A stretch of 38,315 nt of DNA from UBA4644 sp964646225 (GCA_964646225.1 CAZYAD010000014.1:1-38315); one strand, 5' to 3'. Counted from the first letter of the stretch, positions 1-8,083 are shown. The notes: generated by a model not told the origin, from the sequence alone. Program-made: numbers and translations.

Positions 1-73
1 CGTTAGCTCAGCTGGATAGAGTGTTTGGCTACGAACCAAAAGGTCGGGGGTTCGAATCCCTTACGCCGTACCA
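1..73 (+). tRNA. tRNA-Arg (anticodon ACG), 5' end cut by the window
   Basis: The D arm, anticodon arm and T arm are all present. The anticodon stem TTTGG/CCAAA encloses the loop CTACGAA, with anticodon ACG at 31-33. The T loop is TTCGAAT, and the 3' acceptor strand ACGCCGT is followed by discriminator A and an encoded CCA at 71-73. Only the last three bases of the 5' acceptor strand (CGT) are inside the window, so about four bases are missing upstream. ACG is normally deaminated to ICG and reads CGN arginine codons. Confidence 0.95.
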
Positions 74-76
74 AAG

Positions 77-114
77 AAGCACCATTTGTCTGATAGACAG
101 ATGGTGCTTTTTTG
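77..114 (+). terminator. Rho-independent terminator of tRNA-Arg
   Basis: The arms 77-90 and 96-109 form a 14-bp stem with one wobble pair, around the loop TGATA. A run of T follows directly to position 114. It lies four bases after the encoded CCA. Confidence 0.9.
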
Positions 115-140
115 TTGCGCGGAGAGGGGCGCACAGCGGA

Positions 141-200
141 CGGGGTGTTTTTGACCATGATTACACAGAACACAGCCAAAAACAAATTGGGAAACAAAGC
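141..200. repeat. Palindromic intergenic repeat, copy 1
   Basis: This 60-base stretch matches 28221-28280 at about 53 of 60 positions, with no gaps. The core is an inverted repeat with arms 146-162 and 168-184 around ACACA. This copy is more diverged inside the stem than the second. Several of its mismatches become G-U pairs if the minus strand is the one transcribed. No transposase is nearby, and a short minus-strand reading frame through it is probably incidental. Confidence 0.7.
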
Positions 201-217
201 GGACAGAGCGTCAGCTT

Positions 218-236
218 TGGCTTTTTTGACAAGCTG
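218..236 (+). repeat. Short motif shared with the window's right end
   Basis: The 19 bases at 218-236 match the reverse complement of 38297-38315 with one mismatch. Both copies lie next to terminator-type hairpins. The second copy may continue beyond the window, so its true length is unknown. It may be a recurring intergenic motif, but two copies are thin evidence. Confidence 0.35.
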
Positions 237-238
237 AA

Positions 239-268
239 GGGCTGCTGCAAAAGGATTTGCAGCAGCCC
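239..268 (-). terminator. Perfect 13-bp hairpin, probable operon terminator
   Basis: The arms 239-251 and 256-268 are perfectly complementary around AGGA. The hairpin lies 75 bases beyond the stop of the coiled-coil gene, where the sortase operon should end. The minus-strand sequence after the stem is only weakly T-rich, so it may be a processing or attenuation hairpin instead of a classical terminator. Confidence 0.5.
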
Positions 269-342
269 AGAAGCATTCGGTTTTTATTCACTTTCCTCAA
301 CGGGACACCGCTGCCGGAATGCGGGGCGGACAAATGCAGGGG

Positions 343-783
343 TCAGGGGGTGCGGCGAAGCTGCTCCTTCAGGCCGGGGTGCTGATCGTAAAAGCGTTGC
401 AGCCGGTCGGTGAGGGCACGCTCGTAGGCATCGCACTTTTCCTCGCGGGCGCGGGCGGCGGCCTCGGCCTCCTCCAGAATGACCCGGGCACGCTCCTGGG
501 CGGCGGCCTCCATGGCGTCGCACACCCGCTGCTGTTGGCCGGAAAGGCGCTGGATGTTCTCCAGGTACTGGGCGGCGGCCTTTTCGGCGGCGTCAAACAC
601 GCCGTTGAGCTGCAAAGCGGCCTCGGCCAGCGTCCCGGCGCGGTCAATGGCGATCTGCCGCTGCTCCAGCTGCCCCCGGGCCTCTGCCAGTTGGGCCTCC
701 AGGGCCTCGACCCGGCGGGTCTGGCTGATCAGCAGCTCCAGCAGCTCGGTGCGGCTGAGCTTTCGAAGATCCTTTTCTTCCAT
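343..783 (-). CDS. Small coiled-coil protein of the sortase operon
   Basis: This 146-residue protein is almost wholly alpha-helical by composition. It is rich in Glu, Ala, Arg and Gln with heptad-like leucines (residues 8-45) and a long Ala/Glu/Arg stretch near residues 90-125. It has no signal peptide, no membrane segment and no known catalytic motif. The start ATG at 783 follows an AAAGGA site. It is the last gene of the minus-strand operon, 34 bases after the DUF11 gene. I recall similar anonymous proteins beginning MEEKDLRKLSR beside surface-protein genes in Clostridia, but cannot check this. A role as scaffold or regulator of the surface proteins is inference only. Confidence 0.8.
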   Translation of the reverse strand: MEEKDLRKLSRTELLELLISQTRRVEALEAQLAEARGQLEQRQIAIDRAGTLAEAALQLNGVFDAAEKAAAQYLENIQRLSGQQQRVCDAMEAAAQERARVILEEAEAAARAREEKCDAYERALTDRLQRFYDQHPGLKEQLRRTP

Positions 784-817
784 GAGCGGATGTCCTTTCC
801 GGTGAGAGTGGGCGGGG

Positions 818-1672
818 TCAGACGGTGCCGGCTACGGTGAGCACCGAAACGCCGGGCCGGATGGTGTAGCGGCCGGTGTCCGCATCCTGCACATAGGCGG
901 CGGCGGGAACGGTGATCTGCCCGGCGATGGTGGCGAAGGCGCCGGTGGCCTCGTCATAGGTGTACTGGGTGCCCTGCGTCCAAGCGGTGTCGTTGAAGGT
1001 CACCGTCAGATCGGCAAGGGCGGGGTCGAAGGTATCGGCAACGATGGCGGCGGCCTCGGTTCCAGCGGCCTGACTGCCGCTGTTTTGCAGCACGAAGGTG
1101 TAGGTCAGACGGCCGTTTTCGGTCACGGTGGCGGGACAAAGGCTTTTGCTGATGGTCAGCCGGGGCTGGGTGGCGGCCGAGACGGTGGCCTCTGCTGTGA
1201 CGGCGTTGGCCAGTCCGCCGCCGCGGATGGTGACGGTGTTGTTGATGGCGCTGCCCTGAGCCAGGGGAGCATATTCATTCACCCGGGCCTGATAGACCAG
1301 GGTGGCGTTGCCGCCGGCGGGGACGCCGATTCCCGAAAGCACCAGCGGCGGCTCGGCCGTGGCGGAGGGGTCGGGCTGGAGGACACCGTTGACATAATAC
1401 CGGGCGGAGCCGGTGACATAATCCAGCGGGTAGAGGGTCTGCTCCCCGAAGGCATAGCCTCCCAGATCGTCGGTGACGGTGAGACCGGTGAAGGGCGTGG
1501 TGCCGGCGTTGACGATGGACACCACATAGGTGACCACATCCCGGTCGGAGTAGGTGTCGGTCAGGGCGGTCTTGGTGGCGGAAAGCACCTCCAGCAGCTG
1601 ACCGGTGGTCACATTGGAGCTGGTGGTGATATTGCTATAGGAAAGGGTGGCCTGGTTGGTAAAGGTCGCCAT
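818..1672 (-). CDS. DUF11 repeat-domain protein
   Basis: This 284-residue protein is rich in Thr, Val, Ala, Gly and Asn and contains beta-sandwich segments typical of the DUF11 (conserved repeat) family. Examples are VVTYVVSIVNAGTTPFTGL near residue 50 and LTYTFVLQNSGSQAAG near 190. It starts MATFTNQATLSYSN. There is no signal peptide, LPxTG motif or membrane anchor, which is odd for a family usually found on cell surfaces. ATG at 1672 was chosen over an upstream start at 1717 because an AGGAGG site precedes it at good spacing. It lies between the sortase and the coiled-coil gene, so a cell-surface link is likely but unproven. Confidence 0.85.
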   Translation of the reverse strand: MATFTNQATLSYSNITTSSNVTTGQLLEVLSATKTALTDTYSDRDVVTYVVSIVNAGTTPFTGLTVTDDLGGYAFGEQTLYPLDYVTGSARYYVNGVLQPDPSATAEPPLVLSGIGVPAGGNATLVYQARVNEYAPLAQGSAINNTVTIRGGGLANAVTAEATVSAATQPRLTISKSLCPATVTENGRLTYTFVLQNSGSQAAGTEAAAIVADTFDPALADLTVTFNDTAWTQGTQYTYDEATGAFATIAGQITVPAAAYVQDADTGRYTIRPGVSVLTVAGTV

Positions 1673-1748
1673 GGAAAAAAGCCTCCTGAAAATCGTAATG
1701 GGCGGCGAAGGCCGCACTGCATCCTATGCAGGAGGGGGCGGGGGCGTG

Positions 1749-2420
1749 TCAGGAAGGCTCCGACAAAATGCACCGCACGGCCAGCCGGGAGCGGTTGCCG
1801 TAGGTGCAGGTGAACAGGGTCAGCGCCCAGTCGCCGGTGGTCATGTCCTCCACGGCGGTGGGGGCAAGGGTCTCCAGATCGGAGACCTGATAGCGGAAGC
1901 AGTTGCCGTCACCATCGGTGAACAAAACCGGGTCGCCGGGCAGCAGCGTGCCCAGCCGGGCAAAGTGGCTGGTGTAGTTGTGGCCGGCGATTACCAGGTC
2001 GCCGGTATAGGCCGAACCGCTGTAGCGGCAGGGGGCGTGCTTCAGACCGGAATCGGTGCATTCGGCCAGCACTGGCAGGGTGCGCTCCAGGGTGGGCAGC
2101 TCCAGCAGGCCCACGCAGTCGTAGCCCTCCAGCCGGAGCAGGGGCATCTCCTTTTCGGGGTAGAGCAGATAGTCCGGCAGAGGGGCGGGATCGGTCGTGT
2201 CGGCGGGGAGGTCGGAGGCGTCACCGGCGGGGTCGGCATCGGGCACCGGAACGGGGTCGGTGCGTTCCGCCACGGCAGCGGTGAGCTGAAGCACCAGTCC
2301 CTGGGCGTCGGCCCGGGCGCGATGATCCTCCCAGGCAGTCTGCACCAGCAGCGCCAGGGCGGAGGCCATCAGCAGCGAGCCCACAAGCATCAGCAGGGTA
2401 CCGGGGCGGCGAAAGGGGCG
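1749..2420 (-). CDS. Sortase, 5' end lost in assembly gap
   Basis: A cysteine transpeptidase that would attach sorted proteins to the cell wall or link pilin subunits. The visible 223 codons carry the sortase triad: His in AGHNYTSHF, Cys in TLFTCTYG and Arg in NRSRLAVRC. The N-terminus reads RPFRRPGTLLMLVGSLLMAS, a basic patch followed by a membrane anchor. The in-frame ATG at 2390 lies inside this anchor region, so the real start is probably in the N gap. A Pro/Asp-rich linker follows the anchor. It is probably class B or D; I cannot settle which. The likely substrate is the Cna-B protein just upstream. Confidence 0.85.
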   Translation of the reverse strand, partial: RPFRRPGTLLMLVGSLLMASALALLVQTAWEDHRARADAQGLVLQLTAAVAERTDPVPVPDADPAGDASDLPADTTDPAPLPDYLLYPEKEMPLLRLEGYDCVGLLELPTLERTLPVLAECTDSGLKHAPCRYSGSAYTGDLVIAGHNYTSHFARLGTLLPGDPVLFTDGDGNCFRYQVSDLETLAPTAVEDMTTGDWALTLFTCTYGNRSRLAVRCILSEPS

Positions 2421-2421
2421 G

Positions 2422-2521
2422 NNNNNNNNNNNNNNNNNNNNNNNNNNNNNNNNNNNNNNNNNNNNNNNNNNNNNNNNNNNNNNNNNNNNNNNNNNNNNNN
2501 NNNNNNNNNNNNNNNNNNNNN
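2422..2521. other. Run of 100 N: assembly gap
   Basis: Exactly 100 N, the conventional placeholder for a scaffold gap of unknown size. It removes the 3' end of the surface-protein gene, including any sorting signal, and the 5' end of the sortase gene. A continuous reading frame drawn through it from 3298 to 2390 is an artefact. Confidence 0.98.
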
Positions 2522-3289
2522 CGCGTAGGTGTTGGTGATGACGAAGCCGGCAGTGTCCCGCCGGATGAGGACGGTGTAGTTCACCGGGACATCAGGCTCG
2601 GCCACGCGCCAGGTGTATTCATCGGAAAGGTTCGTCCAGCGGTATTCCCAGCCGTTGCCGGCGTTGAGCTCCACCATTTCCCACACCCTGCCATCGCGCA
2701 GCAGCTGCACGGTGACCGAGATGGGGCGGAAATGGCCCTCATCCCCCTGCCACAGCTTGAGAACGCGGAGATCCAGCGCCTCGCCGGTCTTTTCCGCGGC
2801 CTTGCGGTGGGTGGTCACATCATACTCCCAGGGGAGGGTATTGTCGCTGCGGGTGGGCAGTGCCACCAGAAAGGGGTCGGGCCGGTAGAGGGAGCCATCG
2901 TAGGCGTAGCCCTCGCCGATGACCAGATACAGGCCGGTGGAAAGGCCGGTAAAGCGGGCCTTGCCGTCCTGATCGGTATAGGCGGTGTCCAGCGGCTCCA
3001 GCTCCCGGGATTCCACCCAGCCGGCCAGCGTTTCGGCGATGTCGGCCCAGTCGTCGGTGTTGTTGACACGGACGCGGGAGGCGGAAAAGTCGGACAGGAG
3101 GGTGAAGGTCACATCCTCGCTGACTTTGGCTACCCGCCAGAGGGAATAGGCCACATCCTCGGCGCGGTGGCGGCAGCGGACGGTAAGGGAGCAGTCGCGG
3201 CGGGTGGAGTCGATCTCTCCTGCCAGGACGCAGACGGTCAGCAGGGCCGCGCACAGCAGCACGGACGGCAGACGCTTGATACATTTCAT
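2522..3289 (-). CDS. Cna-B domain surface protein, 3' end lost in gap
   Basis: A secreted wall protein of SpaA/Cna-B type; 256 codons are visible. Residues 1-27 form a signal peptide (MKCIKRLPSVLLCAALLTVC). The middle has a prealbumin-like SpaA domain ending in GLSTGLYLVIGEG. Residues about 175-255 form a Cna-B domain with LDLRVLKLWQGDEG near its start and FVITNTY at its end. The Lys and Asn in these motifs are the usual partners of an intramolecular isopeptide bond. The expected LPxTG motif and membrane tail would follow but lie in the gap. ATG at 3289 follows GGGAGG at 7 bases, better than the GTG at 3298. It is the first gene of the sortase operon. Confidence 0.85.
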
Positions 3290-3334
3290 AAATGGCACCT
3301 CCCATTTGGGCGCTCGAATGATCTATAACAATAT

Positions 3335-3362
3335 ATTATACCATTCTCTGGGGAAATGTCTA
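3335..3362 (-). promoter_or_regulatory. Promoter of the sortase operon
   Basis: On the minus strand, TAGACA (3357-3362) and TATAAT (3335-3340) are 16 bases apart. A TGG extended -10 adjoins the -10 box. It lies about 45 bases upstream of the surface-protein start, in an AT-rich pocket. Confidence 0.7.
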
Positions 3363-3401
3363 CCGGTTTGCGAAAGAAATTACGGGGATGGGGACGGCCG
3401 G

Positions 3402-4538
3402 TCAGGCAAGGGTGAGGCTGCCCAGGACCACGGGGGCGGAGGCACCGGTGGCGGCGGGCAGGTTGCCCGGGCGGCGGTTCATGGTCTCGTAGCCCAGCAC
3501 GGCAAAGGCCACCGCCTCCTTGGCATCGCCGGGGAGACCGGCGTCCTCGGTGCAGCCCACACGGCTGCCGGGAAGCTCAGCTTGCAGCATTTTCCCGATG
3601 GCAGGATTGCGCGCACCGCCGCCGCACAGCAGCACCTCGTCGGGCAGGACGGGCAGAAACTCCCGGTAAGCCTGCGCCGTGGAGCGGGCGGTGAAGGCCG
3701 TCAGGGTTGCCAGCACATCCTCCCGGGGCAGTCCGGCGGTCTCTTGCAGATAGCGGTCGCAGCGCTGCACGCCAAACAGCTCACGCCCGGTGGATTTAGG
3801 GGGCTGCTGGGCAAAATAGGGCTCCTCGGCCATCCATTTTTCCAGCAGCGCAGAGTGGACTGTGCCCGACAGGGCCAGCCTGCCGTCCAGATCGCAGTGC
3901 AGCTGCCCCTGGGTCAGCACCTCGGCGGCGTGATCCAGCAGCATATTGCCCGGCCCGGTATCAAAGCCGAAGGCCGTACCGCCCTCCCCTGCCGGAAGAA
4001 AGGTCACATTGCCGATGCCGCCGATGTTCTGCACCGCGCGGGTGCGGGTGGGGTGGCGAAGCAGCAGATCGTCCACAAATGGCACCAGCGGTGCGCCCTG
4101 ACCGCCGGCGGCCATATCCCGGCTGCGGAAGTCGGACACCACCGTGACGCCGCAGCGCTGGGCGATGACCGATGGGTTGCCCAGCTGGAGGGTGGAGGGC
4201 ACGCCCTGTCCCGACCGGGGCGGCACATGCCATACCGTCTGGCCGTGGCTGCCGATGAAATCGGTCTGCGCCGGGGTCAGTCCGGCGGCACGGATGGCCT
4301 CCAGCGCGGCCCGGGCAAAGGCCTCCCCCAGAGTGAAGTTCAACTGGCAAAGACGATCCACCGTGCCGGTCTCGGGACGGAAGGCAGCGAAGATCTCCTG
4401 CCGAAGGGCAGGCTCCAGCGGCAGGGTGACAAAGCTGAGAAGCTGCCAGTCCAGACGGGGCGGCGCTCCCTCCAGCCGGACACAGGCGGCATCGATGCTG
4501 TCGGCACTGGTGCCGCTCATCAGGCCCACGCCGATCAT
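3402..4538 (-). CDS. anmK: Anhydro-N-acetylmuramic acid kinase
   Basis: Phosphorylates 1,6-anhydro-N-acetylmuramic acid while opening the anhydro ring to give MurNAc-6-phosphate, a cytoplasmic step of peptidoglycan recycling. The 378 residues match the family length. The N-terminal ATP-binding motif is GLMSGTSADSIDAA, the substrate region reads DFRSRDMAAGGQGAPLVP with the expected catalytic Asp, and the C-terminal ATP loop is LLCGGGARNP. The start ATG overlaps the stop of the serine hydrolase gene (ATGA) and follows AGAGGA, so the two are translationally coupled. The MurNAc-6-P etherase MurQ is not in the window. Confidence 0.95.
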   Translation of the reverse strand: MIGVGLMSGTSADSIDAACVRLEGAPPRLDWQLLSFVTLPLEPALRQEIFAAFRPETGTVDRLCQLNFTLGEAFARAALEAIRAAGLTPAQTDFIGSHGQTVWHVPPRSGQGVPSTLQLGNPSVIAQRCGVTVVSDFRSRDMAAGGQGAPLVPFVDDLLLRHPTRTRAVQNIGGIGNVTFLPAGEGGTAFGFDTGPGNMLLDHAAEVLTQGQLHCDLDGRLALSGTVHSALLEKWMAEEPYFAQQPPKSTGRELFGVQRCDRYLQETAGLPREDVLATLTAFTARSTAQAYREFLPVLPDEVLLCGGGARNPAIGKMLQAELPGSRVGCTEDAGLPGDAKEAVAFAVLGYETMNRRPGNLPAATGASAPVVLGSLTLA

Positions 4539-5674
4539 TTGCAGGTATCCTCTTTGTCGATGGCCGAGATCAGCTCCTCCACAATGCCCTTGCGCAGACG
4601 GCCGGTGGTGCGGTTTTCACGGCCGTTGTACACATCGTTGGTCAGCAGGGCGAAGCACAGCTCCCGCTCGGGGTCACACCACATGCAGGTGCCGGTGAAG
4701 CCGGTGTGGCCGAAGGTCTGGCGGCCCAGGGGGAAGGTATGAGCGTCGGTGTCCAGAATGCGGAGCTGGAACATCACGCCGCGGCGATCCCAGCGGTTCA
4801 TCTGGCGGAAGCGGATCATATCCCGGGCGGTCTCGGGGCGGACCACGCCCTCGCGGCCCTGGATGGCATCCAGATAGCTCTGGGCCAGCTTTGCCACATC
4901 GGCGGCGGTGGAGAACACGCCGGCATGACCGGCAACGCCATCCAGGAAGTAGGCGTTTTCATCGTGTACCAGACCGTGTACCCGGGTGTTGCGCCACTTG
5001 CAGAACTCGGTGGGGGCGGTGTTTTCGGTTTTTGCACCCTGAGAGACCCGGTTGTAGCCGGTATTTTTCAGGCCCAGAGGACGGCACACCAGTTCCTCCA
5101 CCAGCTGATCCAGCGGCTTGCCGCAGCGCTTTTCCATGGCGACGCCCATGAGGATCAGGCCCAGGTCGGTGTACAGCACGGTGCTTTTGGGCTCATAGGC
5201 CAGCGGCATTTGGCAGATGTAGCGGACGGCATCCTCCTTGGAGGTGCAGCGCAGGTTGAGCTGCGCCCAGCCCAGACCGGAGTTGTGGATGAGCACATTG
5301 TACCAGGTCAGGTCGGTGACATCGGCATAGCCCAGCAGCTCGTCGGGCTGATTCTTCAGAAGGGCGTTGGCGCTGGCGCGGATCTCACGCTGACCGGAAA
5401 AGGCGGGGAAGGACTTGGAGATGGGCTCGTCCAGCGAGAAAACGCCGCGGTCGCACAGGGCCATGAAGGCCGAGCCGGCGAACAGCTTGCTGAGAGAGGC
5501 CACATCGAAGCGGGTATCGGGCTGACAGGGCCAGCCGGCCTGGGGGTCGGGGGTGCCGTAGGCGGCAGAAAACACCGGCTGGTTATGATGCCAGACGGCG
5601 AGGGTGGCGGCGGGGAAGGCTCCCTCTGCCACGAGGGCTTGCAGGTGCTTGTCCAGATGCTCGAAGTTTACCAT
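4535..5674 (-). CDS. Beta-lactamase-family serine hydrolase
   Basis: A 379-residue class C beta-lactamase/DD-peptidase-fold protein. The nucleophile motif SLSK is at residues 60-63 (Ser60, Lys63). A YTDLGL segment occupies the Tyr-x-Asn position, and HTGFTG replaces the usual KTG. There is no signal peptide, so it may act in the cytoplasm. It is coupled to anmK, which suggests work on muropeptides or other wall-derived molecules. Bacillus subtilis has a beta-lactamase-like gene in its MurNAc recycling cluster, a useful but loose parallel. Substrate unknown; esterase or amidase activity is also possible. The start follows AAAGGAG. Confidence 0.85.
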   Translation of the reverse strand: MVNFEHLDKHLQALVAEGAFPAATLAVWHHNQPVFSAAYGTPDPQAGWPCQPDTRFDVASLSKLFAGSAFMALCDRGVFSLDEPISKSFPAFSGQREIRASANALLKNQPDELLGYADVTDLTWYNVLIHNSGLGWAQLNLRCTSKEDAVRYICQMPLAYEPKSTVLYTDLGLILMGVAMEKRCGKPLDQLVEELVCRPLGLKNTGYNRVSQGAKTENTAPTEFCKWRNTRVHGLVHDENAYFLDGVAGHAGVFSTAADVAKLAQSYLDAIQGREGVVRPETARDMIRFRQMNRWDRRGVMFQLRILDTDAHTFPLGRQTFGHTGFTGTCMWCDPERELCFALLTNDVYNGRENRTTGRLRKGIVEELISAIDKEDTCK

Positions 5675-5812
5675 GGTACTGCTCCTTTCGGTTGGTGAAA
5701 AATCTTTTTTGGGTTTTTGAGAAATGTGCAGAGGGAAGCTTTCCGGTTTGCCATCAGGATAGTCCCTTATTTTATCTTACTCTGTCCGGCGCGGACGCAG
5801 GGGACGGGGCGA

Positions 5813-6361
5813 TCACAGCTCTTTGCGCATGGTCAGAAGGGCAGGAGAGGCGCCGTCCTCCCGGAGGAGGGCCTGGGGCAGGCGGCAGAGGGTGGAAAAA
5901 CCCATGCGCTCATACAGAGCCACGGCCCGCAGATTGTCCTCGGCCACCTCCAGCTCCACAAAGCGCAGGCCCTTCTGCCGGGCAACGCCCAGCAGCCCCT
6001 CCAGCATGGCGGTACCCAGACCAAGACCCCAGAACTCCCGGCACAGGGAGATGCCCAAACTGGCCCGATGAGCCTCGCGCCGGTTGCGGCGGATGCTCAG
6101 GCTGGCGTTTCCCGCAAGGCGGCCCTCCACCTCTGCCAGGATCAGCAGATCGGTGGGCGACTGGTTCATGGCCAGCAGAAAGGCCTGCTCCTGCTCCGGT
6201 GTTTCGGTCACTTCCTCCGGCATCTTTGCCAGATAGGGGGTCTCGCCGCAGGCGGTTTTCAGGGCCTCCAGCGCGGGCTCCGCGTCCCGGGCAGGGTCGG
6301 GAAAGCGCAGAAAGGCTGTTCGTCCGTCAGACAGCGGTACGGTTTTCGGCATAAAAAACAT
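5813..6361 (-). CDS. GNAT-family N-acetyltransferase
   Basis: A 182-residue GNAT protein. The acetyl-CoA loop is in CREFWGLGLGTAMLEGLL near residues 130-147, followed by the conserved C-terminal VALYERMGFS. The acceptor is unknown; the layout resembles YiiD/PhiM-type acetyltransferases. It begins at ATG 6361, seven bases after AAGGAGA. Its start lies three bases after the stop of the preceding GNAT gene, and it closes the operon led by glycerate kinase. No classical terminator is visible in the 138 bases before the serine hydrolase gene. Confidence 0.85.
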   Translation of the reverse strand: MFFMPKTVPLSDGRTAFLRFPDPARDAEPALEALKTACGETPYLAKMPEEVTETPEQEQAFLLAMNQSPTDLLILAEVEGRLAGNASLSIRRNRREAHRASLGISLCREFWGLGLGTAMLEGLLGVARQKGLRFVELEVAEDNLRAVALYERMGFSTLCRLPQALLREDGASPALLTMRKEL

Positions 6362-6364
6362 GGA

Positions 6365-6925
6365 TCAGTCTCCTTTCTCATTGAGCCGCACCATATGGAT
6401 GTGCTCCTCCCACACGCCGTTGATGCGGAGGTAGACGGGGGAACGGCCCTCCTCGTGAAAGCCGCAGCGGCGGGCCAGCGCCAGCGAGGGGGCGTTGCGG
6501 GGCATGATGTCGGCCTGGATGCGGTGCAGATGCAGGCCCTCAAAGGCCAGCAGCACCACCGCCGAAACGGCCTCGGAGGCATAGCCCCGGTGCAGCAGCC
6601 CGCCATCCAGCTTATAGGCCAGAAAGCAGGAGCGGAAGGCACCCAGAACGATGTTGTTCAGCGCCACACAGCCGATGGCCCGCTGAGGCTGCTCCCGCAG
6701 GAAGATCCAGTAGCGAAGACCACGATCCTCGCGGGCGGCGCGGCAGTCCTGACGCAGCAGCGCCCGCTGACAGGACACCGTGCAGAAATCCGGGGGCGAC
6801 GCGGGCTCGAAGGGACGGAGAAAGTCGGCGTTGCGAGTATAAAAATCAGCGGCTGCCTTTGCCAGACGGGGATGGGCGGGGCGAAGCAGCAGGCGGGGCG
6901 TTTCCAGAACCGGGAGGCGCTTCAT
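6365..6925 (-). CDS. RimJ/RimL-like GNAT acetyltransferase
   Basis: This 186-residue protein opens with LETPRLLLRPAH, the usual first strand of the RimJ/RimL group (Acetyltransf_3). It carries the acetyl-CoA loop HRGYASEAVSAVV near residue 115 and PRNAPSLALARRCGF near the end. These enzymes acetylate protein N-termini, antibiotics or small amines; the substrate cannot be told here. ATG at 6925 follows GGGAGGTG and overlaps the glycerate kinase stop as ATGA. A TTG at 6940 is a poorer start. Confidence 0.85.
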   Translation of the reverse strand: MKRLPVLETPRLLLRPAHPRLAKAAADFYTRNADFLRPFEPASPPDFCTVSCQRALLRQDCRAAREDRGLRYWIFLREQPQRAIGCVALNNIVLGAFRSCFLAYKLDGGLLHRGYASEAVSAVVLLAFEGLHLHRIQADIMPRNAPSLALARRCGFHEEGRSPVYLRINGVWEEHIHMVRLNEKGD

Positions 6926-8052
6926 GGGGACACCTCCCAAAGGCGCAGCAGGGCATCCACCGTGAGGGTGATGTTTTCGGCGGTGTGGGGGGCGCTTTGC
7001 TCCAGCGGCAGGGGCAGACAGTTGATGGAGAAGGCCGCCGTCAGGCCCAGGTCATACAGCGGGGTCAGGTCGCCCCGCAGGCCGCCGGCCACGGCGATCA
7101 CCGGGACACCGAAGGGTTTTGCCCGGCGCACCACGCCGGAGACCGTTTTGCCGCGAAGGGTCTGACCGTCCAGACAGCCCTCGCCGGTGAGAATCAGCGA
7201 GGCGGAGGCCGCCAGGCGGTCAAAATCCGCCTGATCCAGCAGCAGGTCGATGCCGGGGCGCAGAACGCCGCCGAAAAAGGCTGCCATCCCCGCGCCCATG
7301 CCGCCGGCGGCACCGCCGCCGGGGACTTCCGACGGGGAGAGGCCCAGATCCCGCTGCCACAGCCGGGCAAGATGGGCCAGAGCGGCATCCAGCCGGGCCA
7401 CCATGGCCTCGTCGGCACCCTTTTGCGGGCCGAACACGGCGGCGGCTCCCTGGGGACCGCAGAGGGGATTGTCGATGTCGCACAGCACGGTAAAGGTACT
7501 TTCCGCCAGACGGGGATCCCGGAGGGTGGGGTCGATGCGGGCGATGTGGGTCAGGGTGCGGCCGGTGGGGACAAAGGCGCAGCCGTCGGCATTGTAAAAC
7601 CGCACGCCGCAGGCTGCTGCGCAGCCACAGCCACCGTCATTGGTGGCGCTGCCGCCCAGTCCGATGAGAAAACGGCGGACGCCGCGATCCAGCGCGGACA
7701 GGATCAGCTGGCCCACGCCGTAGGTGGTGGTACGCTCGGGATCCTTTTGCGCGCCCACCAGAGGAAGACCGGCGCAGGCGGCCATTTCGATCACCGCCGT
7801 GCCATCGGGAAGCAGGCCGTAAAAGGCCTCCACCGGGTCGGACAGGGGGCCGCAGACCGTGCAGGGGTGCTTTTCGCCGCCCAGCGCGGTGAGAAAGGCG
7901 TCCACAGTGCCTTCCCCGCCGTCGGCGGCCGGGAGAGACCGGACGAGGGCATCGGGGAGACGGCGGGAGACCGCCGCGGCCATGGCGCGGCAGACCTCCG
8001 GCGCGGAGAGGGTGCCCTTGAAGGAGTCGGGGATCAGCAGGATGGTAGGCAT
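6922..8052 (-). CDS. Glycerate kinase (GlxK/GarK type)
   Basis: Phosphorylates D-glycerate, in the family usually to 2-phosphoglycerate, and so feeds lower glycolysis. The 376-residue protein starts MPTILLIPDSFKGTLSA, the family signature. It has LPAADGGEGTVDAFL near residue 40 and IGLGGSATNDGGCGCAA near 125. The start at 8052 follows GGAGG; a much longer open frame upstream has no coding character. It is the first gene of an operon with two acetyltransferases, each pair overlapping or nearly touching. No glycerate uptake or oxidation genes are adjacent. Confidence 0.93.
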   Translation of the reverse strand: MPTILLIPDSFKGTLSAPEVCRAMAAAVSRRLPDALVRSLPAADGGEGTVDAFLTALGGEKHPCTVCGPLSDPVEAFYGLLPDGTAVIEMAACAGLPLVGAQKDPERTTTYGVGQLILSALDRGVRRFLIGLGGSATNDGGCGCAAACGVRFYNADGCAFVPTGRTLTHIARIDPTLRDPRLAESTFTVLCDIDNPLCGPQGAAAVFGPQKGADEAMVARLDAALAHLARLWQRDLGLSPSEVPGGGAAGGMGAGMAAFFGGVLRPGIDLLLDQADFDRLAASASLILTGEGCLDGQTLRGKTVSGVVRRAKPFGVPVIAVAGGLRGDLTPLYDLGLTAAFSINCLPLPLEQSAPHTAENITLTVDALLRLWEVSP

Positions 8053-8083
8053 GGGGGAGGCCTCCTTGCGGATAGATATCTGT

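Noticed and set aside
3..197. 64-codon minus-strand frame through the tRNA and repeat
   Set aside because: It reads antisense through the tRNA, a common false ORF, and its other part is only the intergenic repeat.
2390..3298. 302-residue frame spanning the surface protein and the N run
   Set aside because: The gap length is a placeholder, so the frame across it is arbitrary; the sequence after the gap fits the sortase in another frame.
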